DNA of 64,000 nt from Desulfoluna spongiiphila (GTDB lineage: Bacteria > Desulfobacterota > Desulfobacteria > Desulfobacterales > Desulfolunaceae), in assembly GCF_900101345.1 (NCBI RefSeq), contig NZ_FMUX01000014.1, positions 105,747 through 169,746 of the forward strand. The letters are read 5' to 3'. Within the stretch, counting starts at the first letter, position 1. Each line of letters opens with the position of its first letter. The notes beneath the pieces were generated by a model, which did no database searches, was not told where the DNA came from, and saw only the letters and a program-made list of their open reading frames with translations. Positions 37,917 to 48,982 of the stretch are shown piece by piece. A program made the translations under genes and the position numbers.

Positions 37917-39483
37917 GTGAACATTGGTATTCCCAGAGAGACCCACGACGACGAGAAACGGGTGGCTGCGACGCCGGAGAGCGTGAAGACCCTGATCCGC
38001 CTGGGGTACGGCGTGTCCGTGGAAGCCGGGGCCGGAGAGGCCGCCGGCTTTTTGGACGGCGCGTATGAAGCCGCCGGTGCGGCGGTGGCAGACGCACAGA
38101 CGGTATGGACCGCCTCGGACATGGTCCTGAAGGTCCGGCCCCCGTCCCTTTCCGAAGCAGAGCAGATGAAAGAAGGGGCCGCCCTGGTCTCTTTTGTGCA
38201 GCCCGCCGTGAACCCCGAGCTGCTTGAACTGCTCAAAACCCGGCAGATCACGTCCCTTGCCATGGAGCAGGTGCCGCGCATCACCCGGGCCCAGAAGCTC
38301 GACGCCCTGAGCTCCATGGCCAACATCGCCGGGTACCGGGCGGTGGTGGAAGCCGCCGGTGCCTTCGGCCGTTTTTTTACCGGCCAGGTGACCGCGGCGG
38401 GCAAGGTCCCGCCTGCAACGGTCCTTGTCATCGGGGCCGGGGTGGCCGGGCTGTCGGCCATCGGCACCGCAGGGGGCCTTGGCGCCGTGGTTCGCGCCTT
38501 TGACACCCGCCCGGAGGTGAAAGAGCAGGTGGAGAGCATGGGGGCTTCCTTTCTCATGCTGGACGTGGACGAGGAAGGCGGCGGTACCGGCGGGTACGCC
38601 AAGGTGATGAGCGAGGCCTTTATCAAGGCGGAGATGGCCCTGTTTACCGAGCAGGCCAAGGAGGTGGATATCATTGTCACCACCGCCATGATCCCGGGGA
38701 AAAAAGCCCCTGTCCTCATCACCAAAGAGATGGTGGCTTCCATGAAGCCGGGCAGCGTCATCGTGGACCTGGCCGCGGAGCAGGGGGGCAACTGTGAGCT
38801 CACCGAGCCCGGTGCGGCCGTGGTCAAAGAGGGCGTTACCCTTATCGGATACACGGACATGGTGAGTCGGCTGGCCAACCAGGCAAGCCGCCTGTACGCC
38901 ACCAACCTTACCCATCTTCTGGACAACCTCACCCCGGATAAAGGCGGGGAGGCGGTCTATGACATGGAGGACGAGGTGGTGCGGGGCATGATGGTGACGT
39001 GTGACGGAGAGGTGACCTGGCCGCCCCCCGCCCCCAAGGCGTCGAGTCCCGGGCCCCAGGCCCCGAAGGAAGCGGAAAAGGCCCAGGTCCCCGAGGCGGG
39101 CGCCCTCCGTAAAACCTGGGCTCGCTGGTCGCCCCAGGTGATGCCCTTTCTTCTGCTTGCCGTGGGCGGATTTCTCCTTTACGAGATGGGGCGCGTGGTG
39201 CCCCAGGCGTTTTTGCAGCACATGACGGTGTTCGTCCTGGCCTGCTTTGTGGGGTACATGGTGATCTGGAATGTCACTCCTTCCCTTCACACCCCCCTCA
39301 TGAGCGTCACCAATGCCATCAGCGGCATCATTGTCATCGGGGCGCTCCTGCAGATCTCCGGGCCCTTTTTCAGCCTGAAAACCTTTCTGGCGGCCCTTGC
39401 TGTCCTTATTGCCACCATCAACGTGTTCGGAGGCTTTCTCGTGACCCAGCGCATGCTGAAGATGTTCAGGAAAGGAGGCGATC

Positions 39484-39491
<8 letters not shown>
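37917..39491 (+). CDS. pntA: NAD(P) transhydrogenase subunit alpha, GTG start
   Basis: A 524-aa protein with the NAD(H)-binding domain I (MNIGIPRETHDDEKRVAATP, RIxRAQ-like RITRAQKLDALSS, VLVIGAGVAGLSAIGTAGGLGA) and a C-terminal membrane part (about 405-520, four hydrophobic helices). This is the undivided E. coli-like PntA layout rather than the split form. GAGGAG sits 8 nt before GTG 37917. It overlaps pntB by 8 nt. The enzyme couples proton translocation to hydride transfer between NADH and NADP+. Confidence 0.94.
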
Positions 39492-40870
<1,379 letters not shown>

Positions 40871-40872
<2 letters not shown>

Positions 40873-40898
40873 CCTGCTTTCAAGGTCCGCCGGAGGCA
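40871..40898 (+). repeat. Right-end remnant of type I repeat at the pntB stop codon
   Basis: AACCTGCTTTCAAGG joined to CCGCCGGAGGC, that is, a right arm with the terminal hairpin collapsed. It begins within the pntB stop codon, 14 bp before the next complete copy. Confidence 0.65.
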
Positions 40899-40912
40899 GC
40901 CAAGTTAAAGAT

Positions 40913-41162
40913 GCCTCCGGCGGCCCTGCCGGGGGCTAAATTTTTGCCTGATCGTATGAAAGACGGTTTTAATAAACAGCTTTTAAAAAACAGGCTTAGT
41001 TCAATTTAATCAAAGGCGAATGTGATTTTCCCTGAGGAACGAAGGGGAAAGCGCATTCGCAACCTGCTTTCGAGGTGGCACACCTCGCCGCCGGAGGCAT
41101 TGTTTTTGTTTTTCCTGAGCCCTCTTGCCCTGCGGTTCATCCGAACTTTAACCATAGAAGGC
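40913..41162 (+). repeat. Type I hairpin repeat with distal box
   Basis: Full copy: GCCTCCGGCGGC at 40913, loop TGAGGAACGAA, hairpin CGAGGTGGCACACCTCG, right terminus ending 41099, spacer with GAGCCCTCT, and the box CTTTAACCATAGAAGGC at 41146-41162. Downstream of pntB on the same strand. Confidence 0.9.
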
Positions 41163-41196
41163 TTTTTCTGGAGCTGAATAGTTACCTGCGTTATGT

Positions 41197-41237
41197 AAAA
41201 AAAGGGGCTCGGCCTGATGTGGCCGATCCCCTTTTTT
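41197..41237 (+). terminator. Rho-independent terminator downstream of pntAB
   Basis: AAAAGGGG plus CGGCC pairs with GGCCG plus CCCCTTTT around a short loop (one unpaired base pair position), ending in T6. It lies beyond the repeat copy that follows pntB. Confidence 0.85.
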
Positions 41238-41442
41238 GCGTTTGCCAAGGCCCTGTCGCCCCTTTTCTTCCCGTGACACAATCCCCGGCCCTTTTTGGGC
41301 CGTCCCCTTTTTTTTGACTGTTCCTCTTGAACAAAACAAGAAATAAGGCGGGAGGGAACTTTTGCATGTCATTTAAAATACAGCAAAAAAAGAGCTCGGG
41401 ATTTCACGGTAAAAAAAAGTGAAACAGACGGGGTAAAATGTC

Positions 41443-41471
41443 TTGACACGCGTTTTTTGCTCTGCCATAAA
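41443..41471 (+). promoter_or_regulatory. Candidate sigma-70 promoter for the YitT gene
   Basis: TTGACA (41443-41448), 17 bp, then CATAAA (41466-41471), an ideal -35 and spacing with a fair -10, some 280 bp before the YitT start. No other gene lies between. A long leader would result. Confidence 0.5.
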
Positions 41472-41749
41472 GCGCCTCACGTTGTGTGGGTGCCGTGGTC
41501 CATATCCCTTTGGATTACGGTGTTTTCCTTGATATCCTTTTGCCCGTGCGGAGCGCCTATTCCGTGCATGTTACGCCGTTATCCGACAGGGTGGCTCCCA
41601 CAGCTCGAACCGCCCGATTATCCATTGATAAGTTGATCTGATTTTTGAAAATTGACTCACCTTTTTAGGGATCCGGCAGTGTTGGCGTGATGTTTATCGC
41701 GTCTTCCCTTGCATGGCCTGCAGGATCCGGTGCGTCTGGAGGTTCAGCC

Positions 41750-42607
41750 ATGCTCAAGAAAGATTTCACCTACTCCGTTTTCTGGAACTGTTTTCTCATT
41801 GTTTTCGGGACCCTGATCTATGTGATCGGGCTGAAAGGCATTGCCGATCCGCACAGCTTCGTGCCCGGAGGGCTCTTCGGTCTCGCCTTTTATCTTTACT
41901 ACCTGTCGGACTGGATGAATCCCGGGATCATCTTCGCCCTGCTGAACATTCCCATGTTTATTGTGGGCAAACTGTTCATCAGCGGGCGCTTTCTGGCCTA
42001 CAGCTTTCTGGCCATGGTGGTCTCATCGGTGAGCTACAACCTGATCCAGGTGGATCTGGGGATTGTAAATCAGCTGTATGCGGCGGTGACCTGCGGGGTG
42101 CTGGTGGGCATCGGCTCCGGCATCGTGCTGCGGTCCATCGGCTCCAACGGCGGCCTGGATATCATCGCGGTCATTCTCTACCAGAAGTTCAATATCGGGC
42201 TCGGTAAGTTTTTCATGATTTTCAACGTGGTGCTTTACAGCTTCAGCTTTGCCACCATGAACACGGACCTGGTCATCGCCTCCATCATCTCGGTGTTTGT
42301 CACCTCCGTCAGCATCGACTATGCCCTGTCCATGTTCAACCAGAGGAAGATGGTCCTGGTGGTCACGGATAAGCCGGAGTGCATCTCCAAGGAGATCATC
42401 GACAAGCTCAAAATCAGCACCACCTTTTTAAACGGACAGGGTGCCTACACCGGCCGCGACAAAAAGATCCTCATGACCGTGATCAACAACATCCAGCTCA
42501 AGCGCCTGGAAGAGATCGTCTTCACCAAAGACGAGGAGGCCCTCTTCATCGTGGAGAACACCTTCAGCGTCATCGGTGCCAATTTTTCCAAGCGGAAGGT
42601 CTACTAA
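41750..42607 (+). CDS. YitT family membrane protein (DUF2179 C-terminal domain)
   Basis: A 285-aa protein with about five to six membrane helices (WNCFLIVFGTLIYVIGLKG, IGSNGGLDIIAVIL) and a C-terminal cytosolic DUF2179 domain (about 205-280; KISTTFLNGQGAYTG). The family is widespread and of unknown transport function. GGAGG precedes ATG 41750; the frame opens at 41687 without such a site. A strong terminator follows. Confidence 0.88.
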   Translation: MLKKDFTYSVFWNCFLIVFGTLIYVIGLKGIADPHSFVPGGLFGLAFYLYYLSDWMNPGIIFALLNIPMFIVGKLFISGRFLAYSFLAMVVSSVSYNLIQVDLGIVNQLYAAVTCGVLVGIGSGIVLRSIGSNGGLDIIAVILYQKFNIGLGKFFMIFNVVLYSFSFATMNTDLVIASIISVFVTSVSIDYALSMFNQRKMVLVVTDKPECISKEIIDKLKISTTFLNGQGAYTGRDKKILMTVINNIQLKRLEEIVFTKDEEALFIVENTFSVIGANFSKRKVY

Positions 42608-42686
42608 GGCAGGAGAGAGACAATCAGAGACACCCGAAAAGAACGCCGCCCGTAACACGGCGACGGTCCTTGAGGGTTTTGTATAT

Positions 42687-42726
42687 GGGCGGCGGGCCCT
42701 TGGCCCGCCGCCCTTTTTGGTTTTTT
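42687..42726 (+). terminator. Rho-independent terminator after the YitT gene
   Basis: The 12-bp stem GGGCGGCGGGCC / GGCCCGCCGCCC with a 3-nt loop, followed by TTTTTGGTTTTTT. Confidence 0.95.
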
Positions 42727-42754
42727 ACACGTAACCATTCAGCTTCAAAAAGCA

Positions 42755-42925
42755 GCCTCCGGCGGCAAGGTGTGCCACCTTGAAAGCAGGTAGCGGATGC
42801 GCTTTGCCCCTCGTTCCTCGGGTCAAATCACATCCGCCTTTAAAACGGCATTCACTCAAATATTTTTTTATGACCTGTTTGTTAAACTTTTAAAACGTTT
42901 AGCCCCCGGCAGGGCCGCCGGAGGC
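42755..42925 (-). repeat. Type I hairpin repeat, full copy, reverse orientation
   Basis: On the minus strand it reads from GCCTCCGGCGGC to GCCGCCGGAGGC. The stem base is GCGGATG paired with CATCCGC (GCGAATG with CATTCGC in most copies), and the loop is CGAGGAACGAG. The left box GTAACTGTTCAGCG lies outside at 42926-42943, next to the MCP stop codon. Another GTAACCATTCAG lies on the other side near 42731. Confidence 0.9.
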
Positions 42926-42943
42926 ATACGCTGAACAGTTACG

Positions 42944-44785
42944 TTACACCCTGAATTTCCCCACCAACAATTTGAGCTCCTCGGCGGAGCGGGTCTGGTC
43001 TGCGGTGCCGGTGTTGACGCGCGCGCTGCGGGTGGCGACCTCTCCGATGAGCTGGTTGACCTCGGAGATGTCCGTTGCGATTTCACCTGCAACGGTGGCG
43101 TTCTGGGCGATGTTGGTGTTGACGTCGTCCACCCCCTGGGCCGCCTGGTTGACGTTTTCGGCGATCTCCCGGGTGGTGGCGGACTGCTCCTCCACGGCTG
43201 CGGCGATGGCTCCCACCATCTCGTTGACGTTGTGGATGGAGGTGTTGATCTCGTTGATGTCGCGGACGGTACCGGCGGCCGATCTCTGGTTTGTTTCGAT
43301 TTTTTCGCGGATCTCCTGGGTGGCCCGTGCCGTGAGTTCGGCAAGCTCCTTGATCTCCGAGGCCACCACGGCAAAGCCTTTGCCCGCGTCTCCGGCCCGT
43401 GCGGCCTCGATGGTGGCGTTCAGGGCCAGGAGCTTGGTCTGTTCGGAGATGTCGGTGATGGTCTCCACCACCTTGCCGATCTCTTCGGCGGAGGTCCCCA
43501 GCTCTTCCACCTGGGTGGAGGCGCTGTTGGCCTGGGTGACGGCCATGCCGGTGGCCTGGCTCGCCTCTTCGGAGTTCCGGGCGATCTCCCCCAGGGAGCC
43601 TGTCATCTCCTCGGTGGCTGCGGCGATCATGGCGATATTGGCTGCGGTCTGCTCCATGGTGGCTGCAATGGCGGTGAAATGCGTGCTCATTTCATCGGCG
43701 GCGCCTGCCACGGTGGTGGACTTGCCGGACATGGCTTCGGTATCCGTGGACATCTCATGGGAGAGGCCGGAGAGCCCGCTTGACGCCGACAAAAGGGTAC
43801 CGGCGTTGCCGTTGATCTGCCGGATCATGTCCTGAAGCTGCCCGATGAAGGTGTTGAACCACCGGGAGAGCTCCCCCACCTCGTCGCGGCTGGTGACCTC
43901 AAGGCGGGTGGTCAGGTCCCCGTCCCCTTCGGCGATGTCCCGGAGGCCATCCACCACGCGGTTGACGGGACCGGTGATGAGTCGGGCCACATACCAGGCG
44001 ACCCCCAAGGCAACGGCCGCAGAGAGCAGGCCGATGGCGAAAAAGAGGCGGGTCATGCGGGAGGCGTTTTTCCGGGTGGTGGTACCGATGGCAAAGACCT
44101 GGCGCCTGTTGGATTCGATGAGGTGTTCCTGATTGTTGATGTGGGTCTTTTTGCTATCGATGCGGGCGATGGCCTGTTGGATCCGGTTTTCCTGGATGGC
44201 CTGGAGCTCACCGATGGTGCCCCGAACCTCGGTGAAGGCCTTGAAGGCGGAGCCGGTGTCGCTGGCTTTTCGTGCGAAACGGAGCTTTCCCGGGGTGTTG
44301 GCCAGTACGAAGACCCGCTGGCTCTTTGCCTTCCAGTGGTCGAAGCGTTCCGTAAATCGGGAGTAAAGGGCCTGGGTCTCCTCGGTGTCGAACTTGGCGG
44401 AGGCTTTCTCCATGTTGGCCCGGGTCTCCTCGATGCTGAGCCGGCTTGCCTCCTGGGCCGCCTTGATCTCCCCGGGCTCGCTGGCCACCAGGGACATTTT
44501 TTCAGCAATGGCGGCCTGGGTGATGTCCCGGTCCGCCTCCATCATGGCCTTGATGCTTGCCTGGAGTTCCTGGAGCTGGGGAATGTCCGTGTTGATCAGG
44601 GGCAGCATGTCATCGGTGATGAGGGGCAGGATCTGTTTTTCGATGAGCCCTGAGAACTGGTTGGTTACGATGTCGTTGAGATCATCCGACAACGTCCCCA
44701 AGGCCCACCTGCCGAGGCCGATCAGCAGAAACAGGGAAAACACGGGGATGCCGATGATGAGGATGCATTTTCGATTTAAGCTCAC
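42944..44785 (-). CDS. Methyl-accepting chemotaxis protein, GTG start
   Basis: A 613-aa chemoreceptor. TM1 is at about 6-28, followed by a 220-residue mostly helical periplasmic region, TM2 at about 245-270, and a HAMP domain (LITGPVNRVVDGLRDIAEGDGDLTTRL). The signalling hairpin has the conserved tip EISEQTKLLALNATIEAARAGDAGKGFAVVA-like region (DISEQTKLLALNATIEAARA). AGGAG precedes GTG 44785 by 9 nt. Two exported-protein genes lie immediately upstream on the same strand, and these may feed it a ligand. Confidence 0.93.
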   Translation of the reverse strand: MSLNRKCILIIGIPVFSLFLLIGLGRWALGTLSDDLNDIVTNQFSGLIEKQILPLITDDMLPLINTDIPQLQELQASIKAMMEADRDITQAAIAEKMSLVASEPGEIKAAQEASRLSIEETRANMEKASAKFDTEETQALYSRFTERFDHWKAKSQRVFVLANTPGKLRFARKASDTGSAFKAFTEVRGTIGELQAIQENRIQQAIARIDSKKTHINNQEHLIESNRRQVFAIGTTTRKNASRMTRLFFAIGLLSAAVALGVAWYVARLITGPVNRVVDGLRDIAEGDGDLTTRLEVTSRDEVGELSRWFNTFIGQLQDMIRQINGNAGTLLSASSGLSGLSHEMSTDTEAMSGKSTTVAGAADEMSTHFTAIAATMEQTAANIAMIAAATEEMTGSLGEIARNSEEASQATGMAVTQANSASTQVEELGTSAEEIGKVVETITDISEQTKLLALNATIEAARAGDAGKGFAVVASEIKELAELTARATQEIREKIETNQRSAAGTVRDINEINTSIHNVNEMVGAIAAAVEEQSATTREIAENVNQAAQGVDDVNTNIAQNATVAGEIATDISEVNQLIGEVATRSARVNTGTADQTRSAEELKLLVGKFRV

Positions 44786-44868
44786 GTCATTTTTCTCCTG
44801 AAAAATCTCCCGGTGCAAACACTGGTGGGCCGCCCGTTACGGCGAACCGTTCCGGGCGACCCTGGTCT

Positions 44869-45474
44869 TTAAAGTTTGTCGAGGAAAACACCTACGAGGA
44901 CACCGCCCACCACGGTGCCGTCCCCATCGATGAGGGGAAGGGCGACGTGCTGGAGCTGCGTGTTCTCAGCCTTGTCGAATTTCACGGGACCGACCTCGAT
45001 GCTCTGCTCCTTGACGGTGTGCTTGTATTTGCCTTCATCTCCCTGCCAGTAATCGTTGGGGGTTCTGTGGGACCCCACCGTTGCGCCCTGGTTGTCGAAG
45101 GCAAAGCCCTTGGCCATGGCCGGAGTCCGGTTGGCAAGGGCCTGGAGTGCTTTGCCGCAGTCGTTGGTCAGGAGCTCTTCCATGATGGGGAGCTCCTCTT
45201 CGGCCTCCTGCCACTCTTCGTCGATTTTCTGGATGTCGGCAAGGGAGAGGCCTTTGGCGTTGCTCGCCTTGGCCGCATCCACGAGCTCTTTGGTCACGCA
45301 CAAGGGGATCAGGGTCGTCTTGGTAAAGGCCTTTAAGTCGGCGGACCCCTTGGGTGAGGCGTCGATGTCCTTGGCGACCTTGGCCAGCATCGCTTCAACG
45401 GCGGGGTTGGCGGCGCAGATGCCGGGAAGGCCCAGGAAAAGGGCGATGACAAGGGTTGCAATGAGTTTCTTCAT
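44869..45474 (-). CDS. Exported cache-like (periplasmic sensor) protein
   Basis: A 201-aa protein with a cleavable signal peptide (MKKLIATLVIALFLGLPGIC, cleavage near AANP). The C-terminal part (HVALPLIDGDGTVVGGVLVGVFLDKL) resembles the last strands of a cache/PAS-like ligand-binding domain. Two Cys (LIPLCVTKE, LTNDCGKAL) could form a disulfide. It has no kinase or methyl-accepting region, so it may act as a soluble binding protein. AGGAG lies before ATG 45474. It is 35 bp after the MBL gene and about 80 bp before the MCP start, so co-transcription is likely. Confidence 0.65.
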   Translation of the reverse strand: MKKLIATLVIALFLGLPGICAANPAVEAMLAKVAKDIDASPKGSADLKAFTKTTLIPLCVTKELVDAAKASNAKGLSLADIQKIDEEWQEAEEELPIMEELLTNDCGKALQALANRTPAMAKGFAFDNQGATVGSHRTPNDYWQGDEGKYKHTVKEQSIEVGPVKFDKAENTQLQHVALPLIDGDGTVVGGVLVGVFLDKL

Positions 45475-45509
45475 CGGGGGGGCTCCTTTCATGATTAGCA
45501 ATGGTTGGA

Positions 45510-46433
45510 TCAATATTCGATAACTCGGCCTGCGCCCAGGGGCTTGACCACTTTGTCTCCATAGACCTTGCGGAAATGGGCGATGGCGTTTTCTCCGGTG
45601 CAGTGGCCGCCGTAGAAGGTGAACCCTTTGGCTTTCACGGTGTCGGTGTAGGCCACGGCTTTTTTCAGCACCTCAGGGGACGCTTTCTTCAAGTGGAGGC
45701 CGCCCACCACGGAGAGGATTTTTTCATTGGGAAATTTTTTCTTGATTGCCTTGAGGATGTTGATGTAGCCGGCATGGCCGCACCCGAAGATGGCAACAAT
45801 GCCCTCGGGGGTCTTGATGGCCAGGGTGGCGTCGTCGATGATGGGGCAGGGGCCGGTGCCGTCTTCGTTGAAAAATTTACCCTGAATCGGCTGGTAGCTG
45901 TCCGTCTCCCGGGGAACATCCGTGAAAAAGTAGAAGCCCTCGTCCAGCTTGGTGACGTTGTTGACGGGCTTGAAGGTGGCCTGGGTGTATTTTCGTGCCA
46001 GGTACGGCATGCCGCAGATGCGGACCGGGGCATTTTTTTTGACCCCGTACTGCTTGTGCCAGATGTAGGGGTGCCCGTAGACCGGGGGAGCCCCTTTGAG
46101 GCTGGGGTAGAAGGTGAGGCCGCCGGTGTGGTCGTCGTGGCCGTGGCTGATGGCGATGCCGGAGAGGTTATCCAGGCTGATGCCCATGTGCTCGGCGTTT
46201 TCAAGGTAGATGTTGGTGGTCCCGGTGTCCAGGAGCCAGTGGTGGCCGTTGGGCAGCTCGATGAAGATGGAGACGCCGTGTTCCGTTGCAAACCCTTCTG
46301 CTGCGGCCTTGTCGTCGCACAGGACGGAGATCTTCAAGGGGGTGTCGGCAAAGGCTCCGGTAACTGCGGTCAGCATAACCAGGAGGGCTGTCAGGATAGA
46401 AACGATGATCTTGTTTCTGAGATAATTCCGCAT
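45510..46433 (-). CDS. Exported MBL-fold metallohydrolase (COG1237-like)
   Basis: A 307-aa metallo-beta-lactamase-fold protein. The metal motif is SHGHDDHTGGL, with further ligands in FGCGHAGYINIL and the C-terminal YGGHCTGENAIAHF. The pattern matches COG1237, related to dihydropterin-ribofuranosylaminobenzene phosphate synthases. An N-terminal signal peptide (residues 1-30, ending TGAFAD) is unusual and places it in the periplasm. AGGAG precedes ATG 46433; the frame opens at 46517. First gene of a row with the cache-like protein and the MCP. Substrate unknown. Confidence 0.84.
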   Translation of the reverse strand: MRNYLRNKIIVSILTALLVMLTAVTGAFADTPLKISVLCDDKAAAEGFATEHGVSIFIELPNGHHWLLDTGTTNIYLENAEHMGISLDNLSGIAISHGHDDHTGGLTFYPSLKGAPPVYGHPYIWHKQYGVKKNAPVRICGMPYLARKYTQATFKPVNNVTKLDEGFYFFTDVPRETDSYQPIQGKFFNEDGTGPCPIIDDATLAIKTPEGIVAIFGCGHAGYINILKAIKKKFPNEKILSVVGGLHLKKASPEVLKKAVAYTDTVKAKGFTFYGGHCTGENAIAHFRKVYGDKVVKPLGAGRVIEY

Positions 46434-46934
46434 GTCTTTACTCCTTGACGTTGTATGGCACATGTTTATCCGGGAGGCCAGTGCCTCCTGGTATCGACGT
46501 GCTGTTTTCTGGGCCAAATTCGGGTTTGATTCTATGGCTGGGTTGAATAGAAATTAGTTCGGAAGATCCTGGGATTTCTTTAGAGGAAAATGGAAGGTAT
46601 TGGCGTTCTTTTGACGGGCTGCGGTGAAGGGAATAGCGGTGTGTGTGGGGATGCGGAGTGAACTTAAAAGGTTACCGTGGCGATCCCGCAGGCGCGATGT
46701 GGCCTCGTTTCTGTAAGCTTTGCTGGTCAGGTCTCGGAAGGATGGCTCTTTTTTTCTCTTGTGATGAAGCTTTATGTGATCTGTGAGGGAGCAAAGTAAG
46801 CCAATTCGGGCAGTGGTTCCTTCAAGGGGAAGGAAACCGTCGGTGACGTGGATTCCTCAATGACATTTTGGGCTTTCCGTCGTACAATATGTGTGTCATC
46901 TCACTTGGATATGCATACAAAACGGAGGTGAGCC
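46434..46934. other. Divergent intergenic region between MBL and YhdH genes
   Basis: 501 bp with no supported gene. It must hold promoters for both directions, but no clear -35/-10 pair or repeat copy is visible. Confidence 0.4.
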
Positions 46935-47948
46935 ATGGAACATGCGAGTTGGGAGAACGTGACCTATCATGCGATGGTCGTCTCTGAAGAGGAGGGGACC
47001 TTTGTACGACGCATCGAGACCCTGTCCGTTAAGGAGTTGCCCCCCGGGGACGTTCTGATCCGGGTGGGGTTTTCTTCCCTTAACTGGAAGGACTGCCTGT
47101 CGGCCATGGGGAATCCCGGGGTGACCCGGCACTACCCCCACACACCGGGTATCGATGCCGCAGGGATTGTGGCCGAATGCACCAGCGAGGGCTTTCACAA
47201 AGGGGACAAGGTCATCGTGACAGGCTATGACCTGGGCATGAATACCGCCGGAGGGTTTGCCGAATACATTCGGGTGCCTGAGGCCTGGGTGGTGAAACTC
47301 CCCGCGGGCCTGACCCGCAAGGAGGCCATGATGCTGGGGACCGCCGGGTTTACGGCGGGGCTTTCGATCAAGCGCCTCCTTGACCATGGGGTGACCCCGG
47401 AGATGGGCACGGTGCTTGTGACGGGTGCGTCCGGAGGCGTCGGGAGCCTTGCTGTGGGGATCCTTAAAAAGCTTGGCTTTGTTGTGGCGGCCGTCGGCGG
47501 CCGGGAGGAGAAGGCCGTGTACCTCTCCTCCATCGGGGTGGACCAGGTGGTTCCCCTGGACCAGGCCGTGGACACAAGCGGCAGGGCCTTGGGGGGCAAG
47601 CTCTGGGCCGGTGTGGTGGATGCCGTGGGGGGGGATGTGCTCTCCACGGCCATCAAAAACACTATGCACCGGGGGGTGGTGACCTGCTGCGGAAACGTTC
47701 GCTCCGATGAGCTTACATCCTCCATTTACCCCTTTATCCTGCGGGGAGTCTCCCTGTGCGGCATCGATTCGGCCACCTGCCCCATGGAAGAACGCGAGGC
47801 CGTCTGGGCCCATCTGGCCGACGCCTGGAAGCCGGACAACCTTGAGGCGGTGGTGGAAAGCTATAACGGCCTGGAAGAGCTCGATGCCCAGATCGAGCGC
47901 ATGCTCAAGGGAGAACGCACCGGACGAAGCGTTGTCCACCTTCCCTGA
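46935..47948 (+). CDS. YhdH/AcuI-type NADPH-dependent acryloyl-CoA reductase
   Basis: A 337-aa zinc-independent medium-chain dehydrogenase/reductase. GFSSLNWKDCLSAMGNPGVTR and PHTPGIDAAGIV are typical of the YhdH group, with the nucleotide-binding VTGASGGVGSLAVGIL and downstream GGREEKAVYL. Characterised members reduce acryloyl-CoA to propionyl-CoA (DMSP or 3-hydroxypropionate metabolism). That substrate is plausible for a marine anaerobe but not proven. GGAGGTGA precedes ATG 46935. Confidence 0.87.
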   Translation: MEHASWENVTYHAMVVSEEEGTFVRRIETLSVKELPPGDVLIRVGFSSLNWKDCLSAMGNPGVTRHYPHTPGIDAAGIVAECTSEGFHKGDKVIVTGYDLGMNTAGGFAEYIRVPEAWVVKLPAGLTRKEAMMLGTAGFTAGLSIKRLLDHGVTPEMGTVLVTGASGGVGSLAVGILKKLGFVVAAVGGREEKAVYLSSIGVDQVVPLDQAVDTSGRALGGKLWAGVVDAVGGDVLSTAIKNTMHRGVVTCCGNVRSDELTSSIYPFILRGVSLCGIDSATCPMEEREAVWAHLADAWKPDNLEAVVESYNGLEELDAQIERMLKGERTGRSVVHLP

Positions 47949-48114
47949 TCTTTTTTGACCGGGGCCCTTCGGGGCCCCACCCCGTGTCTTGCCCCGTCAT
48001 ATCTATCCCCTTTGTTGTGCCGCCTGCCTCCAGCGCTGTTCTTTCCGGCATGCAGATCCGTTTCATTCATCGTTAAGGTCATCACACCATCATTTACCAA
48101 TCCAAGGAGGATTC

Positions 48115-48963
48115 ATGGAACCCATTGTGCTGAAACTTCAGGAGTGGCTTGCGTTTTACGGATTAAAAGTGGTTGCGGCCCTGGTGATTCTCGTGCTGGG
48201 GCGCATTGCCGCAGGCATTGTCCGGCGACTTCTTCGCAACGTCATGGTCAAGGGAAAGGTGGAGCCGACCCTCATCGCCTTTGTCAGCAGCGTGGTGTAC
48301 GTGGGCCTCATGGCCTTTGTGATCATCGCCGCCCTGGGCAAGCTGGGGATGCAGACCACCTCTTTTATCGCGGTGCTCGGTGCCGCAGGTCTTGCCGTGG
48401 GCCTGGCCCTTCAGGGCTCTTTGGCCAACTTTGCCTCCGGTGTGCTCCTGGTGATTTTTACCCCCTTTAAGGTGGGGCACTTTGTGGAGGCCGGGGGCAC
48501 CCAGGGCACGGTGAAGGAGATCGGGCTGTTCAGCACCGTCATTAAGAGTGTGGACAACAAGCGGATTATTATTCCCAACGGCCAGGTCACCGGCGGCATC
48601 ATTATCAATCACACGGCAGAAGATATTCGCCGGGTGGATCTGGTGGCAGGGGTCGGGTACGGGGATAACCTGGATGAGGTGAGAAAGGTTCTGGAGGAGG
48701 TTCTGGCCAATGAGCCCGCGGTGCTTGAGAGCCCTGCCCCCACCATCGCGGTGAGCGAGCTGGGGGAGAGCAGCGTGAATTTTGTGGTGCGGCCCTGGGT
48801 GAAAACCTCGGACTACTGGAGCACCTGGTTCGCCCTCCATGAGGCCATCAAGAAGAGTTTTGACGCCAAGGGTATCTCCATTCCCTTTCCCCAGCGTGAC
48901 CTGCACCTGAACATGCCCGGGGAGGGCCTGAGCGCCCTGACCGGAGGGGCTGCCGGAAGTTAA
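48115..48963 (+). CDS. Small-conductance mechanosensitive channel (MscS family)
   Basis: A 282-aa channel with three N-terminal helices. The pore helix TM3 carries LGAAGLAVGLALQGSLANFASG with the Gly/Ala pattern that packs the MscS pore. The cytosolic beta and alpha/beta domains follow (GTVKEIGLFSTVIKSVDNKRIIIPN). AAGGAGG lies before ATG 48115; the frame is open 42 codons further back without support. It releases solutes on hypo-osmotic shock. Confidence 0.92.
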   Translation: MEPIVLKLQEWLAFYGLKVVAALVILVLGRIAAGIVRRLLRNVMVKGKVEPTLIAFVSSVVYVGLMAFVIIAALGKLGMQTTSFIAVLGAAGLAVGLALQGSLANFASGVLLVIFTPFKVGHFVEAGGTQGTVKEIGLFSTVIKSVDNKRIIIPNGQVTGGIIINHTAEDIRRVDLVAGVGYGDNLDEVRKVLEEVLANEPAVLESPAPTIAVSELGESSVNFVVRPWVKTSDYWSTWFALHEAIKKSFDAKGISIPFPQRDLHLNMPGEGLSALTGGAAGS

Positions 48964-48982
48964 CCGCCTGCCCCGGGCTCCC

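Noticed and set aside
47951..47982. GGGGCC...GGCCCC stem-loop after the YhdH gene as a terminator
   Set aside because: No T-run follows it; it may be a weak structure but not a supported terminator.
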